Part shown: positions 55,936-64,000 of the stretch, one piece after another
Numbering within the stretch: the stretch's first letter is position 1
How the letters are laid out: every line of letters begins with the position of its first letter
Assembly (NCBI RefSeq): GCF_950295315.1
Contig: NC_080177.1
Span: 78,979,589-79,043,588 of the forward strand
Reading direction: 5' to 3'
Length of the DNA stretch: 64,000 nt
Source of the DNA: Erinaceus europaeus
Lineage: Eukaryota > Chordata > Mammalia > Eulipotyphla > Erinaceidae
Notes under the pieces: model-generated
The model's database searches: none
Seen by the model: the letters and a program-made list of their open reading frames with translations, nothing else
What the model was told of the DNA's origin: nothing
Position numbers and translations under genes: made by a program

Positions 55936-56153
55936 GGGCCAGGTGGTGGCACACCTGGCTGAGTGCACACACCACAGTACGCAAGAACCCAGGTTCAAGT
56001 CCCAGTCCCCACCTGCAGGGGTAAAGATTCACAAGTGGTGAAGCAGGGCTGCAGGTCCTTGCCCATTGTGATGTGTCTCTATTTCCCCTTTCCCTCCAGA
56101 TTTCTGGCTGTCCCTATCCAATAAATAAAGATAATAAAAGTAAATTTAAAAAA
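55936..56153 (+). mobile_element. ES1 SINE
   Basis: Complete, with a GCAGGTCCTTGCCCATTGTG replacement inside the CT-rich middle. Confidence 0.88.
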
Positions 56154-56619
56154 AACTGAGTTCCCTTTGGTTTTGGGAATACATCGTGATTTTCTTCTCG
56201 GGAGATTAACTTTCCTAATTACATTTTGCGCAGTCTGATATTAATAGGCATCTGTACTCCCCAGACACACAACACTTAGCACAGAGAGCTGGGAGGTGTA
56301 GTCCAAAAATGTGCTAATCTCAGGGAATGGCAGTGTTGCTCTAGATAATACACGCATGGGGAGTGACGGGGGAACTAATCATAACATGCTCTGCAAATAC
56401 TAAATCACAAGCAGAGAAGGTAAATTAGGAATTCTTTATGGATATGTGGATGGAGAGTAGTAAAAAAAAAAAATTTCTTCAGAGTCTAAAAGGGACAAAT
56501 TTTCATGAATCACGTTTAGTGTTAAAAGGGCTGGACTAAAATCATATAGGAGGGGTACCAAGTTACTGGGTGGTCTTTTGAGTCAGGAAATCTCAAGCAA
56601 TGATACCAAAGCGTTTTAA
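56154..56619. other. Unassigned flank downstream of the SIPA1L gene
   Basis: SINE-free, AT-rich, nothing recognised. Confidence 0.5.
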
Positions 56620-56638
56620 AAGAGAGTTTAAAATGAAT

Positions 56639-56644
56639 TTTATT
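56639..56644 (-). promoter_or_regulatory. Candidate distal poly(A) signal of the SIPA1L gene
   Basis: Minus-strand AATAAA at the far end of the SINE-free block after the SIPA1L stop codon. It would give a 3' UTR near 1.95 kb. Support is position only. Confidence 0.25.
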
Positions 56645-57052
56645 GTTTGAATTTTACAAGTAGTCTTTAAAGGCTTCAAACAAGAACTCTGTTGCAAAAC
56701 TCTAATAAATAGCTTGCCCCAAGTCCCCAAACAAAATGGAAAACAAAACAAAATCTAAACTCAGAAGGATAAGCAAGACTTCAGTATGCTTAGATGTTAG
56801 CAGTATTTCTCATTTACAAAGAGATACCAGGCAATGCACATTTGCCTTCATAGAGGTCATACAGAAAGAGATGGGACCACTGAGATCTAAACAAAGCACT
56901 CTGAAATCTTCCTATTATCATGATAGAAATGTCACCAGGGAGAAAAAAAAAAAAAAAACTCATGGAAAAACCACAATCAGGAATGACACGGTAGCATAAA
57001 AAATCTGGTGAGTGGGGGAAGAGGAGAGAGGCCCCTCCATTCCATTCAGGGG

Positions 57053-57116
57053 TGGAGGGAGGAGTGAGCTGAGCTAACTCGGTGTGGAGGGAGAAGTGAG
57101 CTGAGCTAACTCGGTG
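57053..57116. repeat. 32-base direct tandem duplication
   Basis: Two units differing at one base, each containing GTGAGCTGAGCTAACTCGGT. Confidence 0.95.
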
Positions 57117-58346
57117 CAGGGAACTTCCAAGAAGTTGCCACTACGTTGGCTGAATGTTCCCTAGAACACAGTCACCACTGGGAGGGACACGGGTGTCAGT
57201 TTATAGACAATTATGAAAGGCAAGAAACAAGACAACCAAGGGCTCCCTTGGGTCTCAACACTAGTGGGCCCAATCTCTGTACTCCACAGGACTGGCGTCT
57301 CGGAACAATGGCCCAGGGGCCCAAAACAGGTGCACCACGGAACAGGAATGCAAGCACATCAGTCGTTTCTGCAGTGGAAGCCTTTGGGTGGCCACAGAAA
57401 GATGCAGAAAGTGCCTTGTTTCCGCTGCACACAGGGGCATGCAGGGTTCTCACGCCTCCTTCTGTTTCAGTCCTAATGCTCAGTGAATAAGGATTCAGTG
57501 TCACAATTTAACATTCATTTTTCAAAGGAGATAAATACTGGCGAGGTCTTAGGCTTAGCAATTTATTCACGGAGTCGATCTAGAGCAAACAGAAGTCAAC
57601 CTAGCCCCATGTGCAGCTTAAAAAAAAATCCCAAACAGAAACTGTATTTTTGACAGCCTCCCCCCCCCCCAACAGATAAGGTGATTTTAGCTCCAAGGAC
57701 TTCTGAGAGCAATTAAGGTTTGGAGTCAGGAAACTGCGCAAAGTCTGACTTGGATTTAGAAGGACTCATGTGCACTAAACAAACAAACAAACAAACAAAA
57801 CCAAAAGGGGGGATTTTTTAGCTCTGAGGAGTACAGAGCACCTGGGACCACCTTCCTGGGGAAGGAAAGCAGGGTTGGTCAAGCTTGTGGCCCACAGGCG
57901 TTGTCCTGGGTGTTTTCTGGTTCACTGCCTTGCGACTGTCAAGTGACCTGACGCCTTGATCTCTGAGATGGGCAGACAGCACAGTTCATGCACAGGTACT
58001 TGAGGAAGGGCAGGCATGGGCTAGAAGCACCTCCCCTTTCAAGCGTTTTAGAAATAAAGGTAAGGAAAACGCTCTCCCCACTCCCCCAATAGAAACCATT
58101 TTTTAAAACCGAACATTTTTTTCTAGGAACAATGACACCGGTCAAGGTGAGTGGGAAAGCTTGGGTTACCTGAAGTGGATTAAGAAAGAACTGATGGAAA
58201 TAGAGGCTGGTGGGCCAGGGAAGGAGGCCTCTGGCCCCAGGGTCTGTTTCTTTCTTTCTTTCTTATTTATTTATTTTTTAAAATACCTAACAGATAAAGA
58301 TATTGTGCAAAAAAAATAAAGACATTCACATTTTAGCAGTTAAACT

Positions 58347-58373
58347 TTTATTTTAAGTGTTTAAAATTTTATT
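58347..58373 (-). promoter_or_regulatory. Candidate proximal poly(A) signals of the SIPA1L gene
   Basis: Two minus-strand AATAAA hexamers, at 58368-58373 and 58347-58352, lie just over 200 bases past the stop codon. A GT/T-rich element follows the second one at about 58305-58330, where cleavage factors would expect it. Confidence 0.4.
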
Positions 58374-58576
58374 TACTTTTTTTTCTTTCTCTTTTCTAGA
58401 AAAGGCAGATAATGATTGTTGCTCTGCAGTTGCTGTGTGCGCTCCCCAAAGGGGGGGGGGGCAGAGCAGAGCTGGGGCCAGGGGCTGCTTCAACGGCACG
58501 GCTAAAGGCCTAGAAACACTCCCTTGCAATAGCCCCCATGGCCACCCCTGGCCTGCCACCTCTACCTCCACCTGGC

Positions 58577-58720
58577 CTAGCTCATGTCTATGGTGTTGAA
58601 GACCCATTCTGTGAACTTCTTCAGCCTGTCGGAGGCATTCTGGGACTCCTCCTGCAGCCTCAGGTTGTCCTCTCGCAAGTGTTGGACTTCTGCCTGAAGG
58701 TGGGCTTTGTCTTCTTTTTC
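58577..58720 (-). CDS. SIPA1L1: Terminal coding exon of a SIPA1-like RapGAP (probably SIPA1L1)
   Basis: This is the last coding exon, read on the minus strand from a polypyrimidine tract and CAG acceptor (exon starts at 58720) to a TAG stop at 58577-58579. It encodes 47 residues, starting [13 protein letters not shown] and ending FNTIDMS. They form a leucine-heptad coiled coil ([18 protein letters not shown]) followed by a short tail. This is the conserved C-terminal coiled coil of the SIPA1-like (SPAR/E6TP1) family: Rap GTPase-activating scaffold proteins with RapGAP and PDZ domains that act at postsynaptic sites and cell junctions. The catalytic domains are encoded upstream and are not in this window. 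The reading frame joins in phase 0 to the exon at 59478-59562. From memory of the paralogues, the [12 protein letters not shown] ending fits SIPA1L1 better than SIPA1L2 or SIPA1L3, but the paralogue choice is unverified. Family assignment is firm; symbol moderately so. Confidence 0.85.
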   Translation of the reverse strand, partial: EKEDKAHLQAEVQHLREDNLRLQEESQNASDRLKKFTEWVFNTIDMS

Positions 58721-59477
58721 CTGGGAGGTAGAGCAGAGCAGAAAACAACTTAGGAGGCAGCTCCACCTCAGCCCACCGCTAGAAGCAGCCATGGGTCTGT
58801 TTGGACCCATGGCCCAGTTCCAGTCTTAAGTGTACTATGAAATGTGGGTGCTGCCTGGCTTGGTACTGGGCGGTGGGACTCCAACCCAGGGGAGAGGACC
58901 CTAGGCCAATTTAGGACAGGCCTACTCTGGAGTGTGGAACACCTCATTGTACTCTAGCTTCAACTTTAGACCATGATTTTCTCTGTGGCTGCTGACTTAA
59001 TATGAAGTCAAAGTCGCTTGGGACCAAACCCTTCTGAAGGCAGGTGGGCCTGGACTATACAGGGGGTAGGGGAGCCAGAAGAGGCTTAGAGGAGGTTAGC
59101 TGAGCTTCAAAGATTTCCACAGAGAACAATTTTTTTTTTTTTTTTTGGATACGTTCAACAGCAAAGGTCTTCTCACACTTCTATGTGTTAACAGAACTGA
59201 GCTCCAGGCTTTCCTTCCTTCCAGCCACCCAAGGAGGGGTGTTTTGAGAAAATAGAACACACCCACATCTGGCCCCACTGATGCTATTTCAAGGAGATAG
59301 TGGAGTGGCAGAGCGCAGGGCTTGTGAGCATAAAGGTGCTGGGTTTGGTCCCTCACACACCAGGTACCAGGGCTTTCGTGCACTCCTAAGGTGTGTGTGT
59401 GTGGGGGGGGGGGAGGCGCTGCATGTTTCTGAGCAGTTTGCTCTAACTGGGCAATCTGCTGGAGACTACATCTTTAC
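58721..59477 (-). other. Last intron of the SIPA1L gene
   Basis: 757 bp, from GTAAAG donor to a CTCCCAG acceptor. Contains a T tract (59130-59147), an ES4 SINE and a G-run at about 59403-59413. Confidence 0.8.
59285..59385 (+). mobile_element. ES4 tRNA-like SINE
   Basis: AGTGGAGTGGCAGAGCGCAG and GGGCTTGTGAGCATAAAGG, then GGGTTTGGTCCCTC (B-box-like). Confidence 0.6.
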
Positions 59478-59562
59478 CTTCTTCAGATCTTCACGAAGCA
59501 ACTTTAGCATTCCTTCCAGTTGGTCCACTTTAGAAGCCAGAGTGGGAGAGGAATCTTTACTG
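59478..59562 (-). CDS. SIPA1L1: Penultimate coding exon of the same SIPA1-like gene
   Basis: An 85-bp minus-strand exon lies between a TTTCCAG acceptor (exon begins at 59562) and a GTAAAG donor (exon ends at 59478). Its first base completes a codon from the previous exon. The next 28 codons read [15 protein letters not shown] and then a leucine-rich helix, [13 protein letters not shown], which runs straight into the coiled coil of the last exon with no frame break. The intron between the two exons is 757 bp. Both splice sites are canonical and the coding sequence has no lesion, so this is a live gene rather than a pseudogene. I found no further exon between here and the right edge; upstream exons of this multi-exon gene should lie beyond position 64000. 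The SSPTLASK segment is the usual linker before the C-terminal coiled coil in this family. Confidence 0.82.
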
Positions 59563-59953
59563 CTGGAAACAAGAGACAAAAGACCATGTTGGCAGTCCCC
59601 CCCCCCCCCCCGCCATAGCTGGGTTGGTTTGCCTGTTGTTGTTGGATTTTTGTTTTTTTGTCGGAAAACACACCACAGTAATCCAAAAAAGCTAGTGGGC
59701 ATGGGCTACAGACAGTCAGTGATTCCCTTTGTTAATGACACAGCCAGTTTGTGACAAGAGTACAACAAGAGTACAGGACAGGAAGTGAAGATGGTCTCTT
59801 TGGCAGCAGGTCCTGGCCGCCTAATAGACAGCTCCTCTTTAGGGGGCGTGAGGAGGGTCACTCGTCTGTGTGTGCACGCAGACTACGGAAGAGACTCAGG
59901 GAGGGTCTGTCTTCCTTGGGCCTCTCAGGCTCCCCAGAAAATACAATCTGTGG

Positions 59954-60204
59954 GGAGTCGGGCGGTAGCGCAGCGGGTTAAGCGCAGGTGGTGCAAAGCG
60001 CAAGGAGAGGCGTAAGGATCCCGGTTTGATCCCCAGGCTCTCTACCTGCAGGGGAGTCGCTTCACAGGTGGTGAAGCAGGTCTGCAGATGTCTGTTTTTC
60101 TCTCCCCTTCTCTGTCTTCCCCTCCTCTCTCCATTTCTCTCTGTTCTATCCAACAATGATGACAATGAGACTAAGTACAACAGTTAAAAAAAAAAAAAAG
60201 GAAT
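59954..60204 (+). mobile_element. ES2a SINE with exact TSD
   Basis: Complete. Flanked by ATACAATCTGTGG at 59941-59953 and 60205-60217. Tail lacks the usual AAGGGCAACAAAAGGG part. Confidence 0.95.
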
Positions 60205-60239
60205 ATACAATCTGTGGCTATCTGCCCAGTGGCGGCTAA

Positions 60240-60440
60240 CTACTCTACTCACATCTGGGTCCATGCTCCCAGAGGGATGGAGAATAGGAAAGCTATCAGG
60301 GGAGGGGATGGGACACGGAATTCTGGTGGTGGGAACTGTGTGGAGTTGTACCCCTCTTATCCTATGGCTTTTGTCAGCGTTTTCCCTTTTTATAAATAAA
60401 AATTAAAATAATAATAATAATCACAAAAATAAAAAAAAAC
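60240..60440 (+). mobile_element. LINE-1 3' UTR end within the SIPA1L intron
   Basis: GGGTCCATGCTCCCAGAGGG, AGCTATCAGGGGAGGGGATG and GTACCCCTCTTATCCTATGG, then AATAAA and an ATA-rich tail. Well preserved. Confidence 0.85.
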
Positions 60441-60471
60441 TCATCTAGATTCTTAATATTTATTTATTTCA

Positions 60472-60661
60472 GGAGGCTAGGTGGTAGCACACGCAGCTAA
60501 GCACACACATTACCAAGTACAAGGACCTCGTGGGAGCCTCTGCTCCCCACCTGCAGGGGGTCTGCTTCACAAGTGGGGTACAGGTCTGTAAGTGTCTTTC
60601 TCTCCCTCTCTCTGTCTCCTCGTCCTCTCTCAAGTCCTCTCTGTCCTACCTAGTAAAACTT

Positions 60662-60707
<46 letters not shown>

Positions 60708-60767
60708 GAAAAAAGACTGCCAAGAGAGGTGGATTCGTAATTCTGGCAACTCGAGGCAAAAAAAAGG
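60472..60767 (+). mobile_element. ES2b-type SINE with internal (AAAG)n
   Basis: Old copy. The run of AAAG units at 60660-60706 replaces the central tract. Confidence 0.8.
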
Positions 60768-60889
60768 AAAGAAGTTTCAAAAGCTTATTAGCCCAAATCT
60801 GATGCCTCAGGGGGGTTCTTTGCTATTTTGATCAGAAAACCATAACCCTGGCCTACAACTGACTTATTTGCTTTCGCTTTCTTTTTATT

Positions 60890-61048
60890 TATTTTTTAAT
60901 CTTTATTATCAGAGACAGAGAGACGCCTGCAGTCCTGCTCCACCACTCGTGAAGCTTTCCCCCTGCAGGTGGGGACCAGCGGCTTGAACCCGGGTCCTTG
61001 TGCACCGCGATGTGTGCACTTAACCAGGTGAGCCACTGCCTGGCCCCT
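60890..61048 (-). mobile_element. ES1 SINE, shortened
   Basis: Antisense. Much of the AG-rich middle is deleted. Confidence 0.88.
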
Positions 61049-61989
61049 CTGCTTCCATTTTGTTTAAGTATGATGCCGTGCCGGTGGGTAGAGTAAAAGA
61101 AGGCCGAGTATACACCCAACAGGACAGATTGATGACACAGCTAGACAGCTAGCTGCCTGTCTCTAGGGTCTGAGGGCCTTGGTCAGCACCCCCTCCCCAC
61201 CTCCTGCCCTCTACCTGAATTCAAGTTACAGAAAGTTACTGAGTGATTCCTAGCTGACACGCGACCGGCAAATGACACACTTGAGACTTCAAAGCCTCCT
61301 GTTATTAAAACGTAATCCTGTCTCTTTCCAGAAGTCAGGGGGAAGAGGCAGTGAACTCTGAGTTTTTAAAGTTATGGTATAAAAGTTCTATGTTTTAACT
61401 TTAAATCCCAGTTGAAGCAATTTATAAATCCTAGCCTGAAAGAAGCTGTGTTCCTGCCTTCTAATTTTAGGTCTAACAAGCCTCGAAGGCAAAACACAAG
61501 AGTGAGCAGGATGAGGGTCACGAGGCTGGATTAAGCGGACTGAGCACAACCTTCAAATGTCTGCGACTGGACAAGCATGTAAAGAAAAGAGCAAATGAGT
61601 TTTCAGTGTGGAACTGTCGGCTTCGAACCACAGCCACGCAATCTGGCAGAGCAAGAGGGGTCGGCACGGAGGGAAGAAGGGCAGCGGCAGAGTAAGTCAG
61701 GGTGGGGCTGAACATGACCAGAAACACAGCAGCCTGCTGGGAGGTGGGGGAGGAAGGGTGTGGAGCCCAGAGGTCTCCTATGCGAGCTGCAAGTTCACTC
61801 TCCCAGCTGCTGGCAGGGCTGCCAGGATACAGCCACTGCGGGCCAGCAGGATGCAAGCGGCTTTCAGTAGCTTATCTTGAAGGTTCTCAAAGTGAACTGG
61901 GTATTATACACTGTCAATTTTTAAAGGACATATTCGACTCGGTGCATGTGTTTCATGTGCTAAGCACCCATCTCATGAGTCTACAGACA
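61049..61989. other. Intronic unassigned sequence
   Basis: Presumed intron of the SIPA1L gene. No further exon recognised on the minus strand. Confidence 0.5.
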
Positions 61990-62135
61990 CTACAGAACAT
62001 CCCCAGGTGCCAGAGACAAAGCTCAATGGCAGGGCACCTGGCTTGCATGTGGGAAACCCTGGCTTGCTTTCTGGTTCTCATGAAATTAAATGTGTCAGAA
62101 CTCCACAGGTAGAGCTCACTGCCTTCCTTGGTCTC
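61990..62135 (+). mobile_element. Possible ES4 SINE
   Basis: AGAGACAAAGCTCAATGGCA and GGCACCTGGCTTGCATG look like a decayed tRNA-like head. Confidence 0.4.
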
Positions 62136-62185
62136 TCACTCTCTCATAACAATAGCAACAACAACAAAAAACACCTACCAGACTG

Positions 62186-62313
62186 GGCAGGGAGGAGAGC
62201 ATAATGGCTATACAAAAAGACTCATTTCTGAAGCTCCAAGCTCCCAGGTTCAATCCCCTACACCACCGTAAGCCAGAGCCGAACAGTACTTTGGTTAAAA
62301 AAAAAAAAAAAAA
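62186..62313 (+). mobile_element. ES3 SINE
   Basis: GGAGAGCATAATGGCTATAC head to GAACAGTACTTTGG, A tail. Confidence 0.85.
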
Positions 62314-62314
62314 G

Positions 62315-62662
62315 TCGGGAGTTGGGCGGTGGCGCAGTGGGTTAAGCGCACGTGGCACAAAGCGCAGGGACCGGCGTAAGGATCCCGGTTCGAGCCCCCG
62401 GCTCCCCACCTGCAGGGGAGTCGCTTCACGGGCGGTGAAGCAGGTCTGCAGGTGTCTATTTTTCTCTCCCCCTCTCTGTCTTCCCCTCCTCTCTCCATTT
62501 CTCTCTGTCCTATCCAACAACAAAAGCAACATCAACAATGGCAATAATAACCGCAACGAGGCGGCAACAAAAAGGGAGAAAAAAATGGCCTCCAGGAGCG
62601 GTGGATTCATGGTGCAGGCACCGAGCCCAGCAATAACCCTGGAGGAAAAAAAAAAAAAAAAG
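62315..62662 (+). mobile_element. ES2b SINE, least diverged copy
   Basis: Complete. Retains many CpGs (GGTGGCGCAGTGGG, GGACCGGCGTAAGG), intact B box GGTTCGAGCC and an intact tail module. Confidence 0.95.
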
Positions 62663-62735
62663 TCCAGGCCAGGCAGTGGCGCACTAGCTTAAGCACATCT
62701 AGTATGAAGGAAAACAAACAAACAAACAAACAAAA
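62663..62735 (+). mobile_element. ES1 SINE fragment
   Basis: Head only (GGCCAGGCAGTGGCGCACTA), cut off at a CAAA-rich stretch. Confidence 0.7.
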
Positions 62736-63275
62736 ACGAAAGACCAAAACAAACAAATACCCCCACCACTACCACCACCACCAAATTTTTCACTGGTTCT
62801 TTCTCAGGAAGTCTTTGCTCAAACTTTTATTGTTGAGGTCCCATTGTAAGAAGTTCTATGTTTGGAATTTCTTACTAGGTGAGACAATCTTTTTAAAAAG
62901 CTCAGCAGCGAGGTTAAGCAAGGGTCACTGTTGCTGGCCTTGTAAGAACATTTGGTCTGTTACTCCAGTGCGGTCTCTTCTCAAAGCAGTTTTTGAAATA
63001 TGTGCCCTCCCAAGCATTCAAGCACAAGGCTCCAGCACATTTGTACAACAGTCTATACCGGCCACTTTGCCTGTGCCTATTTCTGACCAAGTTTGATGGG
63101 TAGCTGAAATCTTAAACCAGCCTCAAAATGTTTTAAGAGGTTTCAAACTGATGAAGTTACTCTGCACATGTTGTACTTCCTCTGGGCCCCACCACTTGCT
63201 GATGTGACGCTTTCACTGACTGGTTCGTTTGTTTACTGTAACATTAAAGCTTGGTGCCCATACAATGTCATCATT
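62736..63275. other. Intronic unassigned sequence
   Basis: No exon, SINE or LINE recognised. Confidence 0.5.
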
Positions 63276-63430
63276 CAGGGCTGACTTATTTTCTTTTCTT
63301 AACAGAAACAGAGAAGAGGAAGAGACAACCCAGCATTGGAGTGATAGTGCTTCCACGTGGTGCCAGGGACGTGAATCTGGGCCGTGGACTTGGCAGAGCA
63401 GGCACCCCAGCAGGTGAGCTCTCTCGCTGG
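63276..63430 (-). mobile_element. Diverged ES5-like SINE
   Basis: CAGGGACGTGAATCTGGGCC and GCAGGTGAGCTCTCTCGCTG align in layout with the copy at 50285-50515. Confidence 0.5.
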
Positions 63431-64000
63431 TGCCGAGGGGATCTTTTGACATACAGAAGGATCACACAGTCATCAGTCTGTTCATTGGAGACTGGGGGGC
63501 AGGGGGAGTGAGAAGGTCAGCCTCTGCGTACTTAAATAGCAGCCACAAATGACGTCCATCACTCGGCAAACCGCCTGGGCCTCCCTGTCTGCCCCTCTCT
63601 TTGTATCTTCCACATCTCTTAGCTCTCTGTGCCCTGGCTTTCTAACGTGGATCTGAAGTGGCATCTTGTTACCCAGGGACATTTATAAACATGACCATCA
63701 GCTAACAGCTGGGAAAAACTCAAAGAACAAACTCAGGGAACACAAACACACCAGAACTTGGAGATACTTAGTGCAAGTGCTTTTTTCTTTTATCTTTTTT
63801 TTTTTACCTCATCAGCCCTGAGGGGCATAAATGGGTGATGTCATTGCATAAGAATGAATATTCATAATTACGACTTGGAAGTCATCAAGAAGTTTAATTG
63901 TGTTTACAGTATTTAGTTACAAAGTGTTCTAACTAAAGTGTGGAGTGTCTGGTGCTGCAGTGATGAGCTTCATTCAGCTAATCCGTGTGAGCCTCCATCT
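63431..64000. other. Intronic unassigned sequence to window edge
   Basis: No exon or repeat recognised. Confidence 0.5.

Larger units (their letters stand above)
56620..58576 (-). other. SIPA1L1: Probable 3' UTR and downstream flank of the SIPA1L gene
   Basis: Minus-strand sequence directly after the stop codon. It has no recognisable SINE for about 2 kb, although the window average is roughly one per kilobase. Three minus-strand AATAAA hexamers are candidate poly(A) signals: 58368-58373 and 58347-58352 (giving a UTR of about 0.25 kb) and 56639-56644 (about 1.95 kb). The 58347 signal is followed by a TGTGAATG and T-rich stretch, a good downstream element. The long-UTR reading is inference from repeat depletion. 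Small TTTC and poly-C tracts (58250-58265, 57660-57670) lie inside. Confidence 0.45.

Noticed and set aside
60660..60706. CRISPR-like regular repeats at this and other microsatellites
   Set aside because: Simple tetranucleotide runs without spacers, in vertebrate DNA.
61518..61856. Minus-strand open frame as a further SIPA1L exon
   Set aside because: The sequence does not resemble the family's serine-rich linker or coiled coil, and no acceptor/donor pair bounds an in-phase exon.
523..62735. tRNA genes
   Set aside because: A- and B-box-like sequences are all in SINE heads; none folds into a full tRNA with acceptor and anticodon arms as far as I can judge.

Overview
The window is mammalian nuclear DNA and almost certainly comes from a hedgehog (Erinaceidae; Erinaceus europaeus or a close relative). 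Three things point there. (1) It is packed with about 70 copies of a few tRNA-headed SINE families of the kind known from hedgehogs. (2) It holds a nearly full-length non-LTR retrotransposon on the minus strand, about 18433-21610, whose endonuclease plus reverse transcriptase architecture and Cys/His tail fit the Vingi clade (Ingi-related, no RNase H). Among mammals, Vingi elements were reported only in hedgehogs (Kojima, Kapitonov and Jurka, 2011). (3) The LINE-1 3' ends all belong to one repeated type that I associate with the same lineage. I ran no database search, so family names are recognition, not matches.

Only one cellular gene is visible: the last two coding exons of a SIPA1-like RapGAP gene, most likely SIPA1L1, on the minus strand (59478-59562 and 58577-58720), with its 3' UTR to the left. 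Its upstream exons should lie beyond the right edge. Everything from about 1 to 56.6 kb looks like gene-free flanking DNA. In human the SIPA1L1 3' side faces a long gap before RGS6, so a gene-poor window is expected. No RGS6 exon, tRNA gene, rRNA, CRISPR array or bacterial feature was found.

Layout: 0-9 kb holds old, broken LINE-1 DNA cut up by SINEs and a compound GT microsatellite. 9-18 kb is SINE-dense, with one clean 5'-truncated LINE-1 insertion at 17.3 kb. 18.4-21.6 kb is the Vingi-type element, beside a minus-strand LINE-1 3' end. 22-33 kb has mixed LINE-1 and SINE fragments and a 605-bp solo LTR (28787-29391). 33-39 kb has a second solo LTR of 518 bp that splits a SINE (33426-33943), a third LTR-like block (36443-36809) and a LINE-1 tail. 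39-56 kb is SINE-rich and includes a long LINE-1 3' UTR (47965-48830) and a G-rich minisatellite (49640-49850). 56.2-58.6 kb lacks SINEs and leads into the SIPA1L terminal exons. 59.9-64 kb is intronic sequence with more SINEs.

SINE labels are mine. ES1: short, about 200 bp, ends in AATAAAGATAAT. ES2: starts near GGAGTCGGGCGGTAGCGCAG, has a long CT-rich middle and CAACAACAA tracts, and ends either in ATAAATAAAT (ES2a) or in a module bounded by GCCTCCAGG and CCTGGAGGC (ES2b). ES3: starts near GATAGCATAATGGTTATGC. ES4 and ES5: older, diverged tRNA-like families. ES1 and ES2 copies carry a Pol III A-box-like and B-box-like (GGTTCGAGCC) core. Many have flanking target-site duplications (TSDs), the mark of LINE-driven retroposition.
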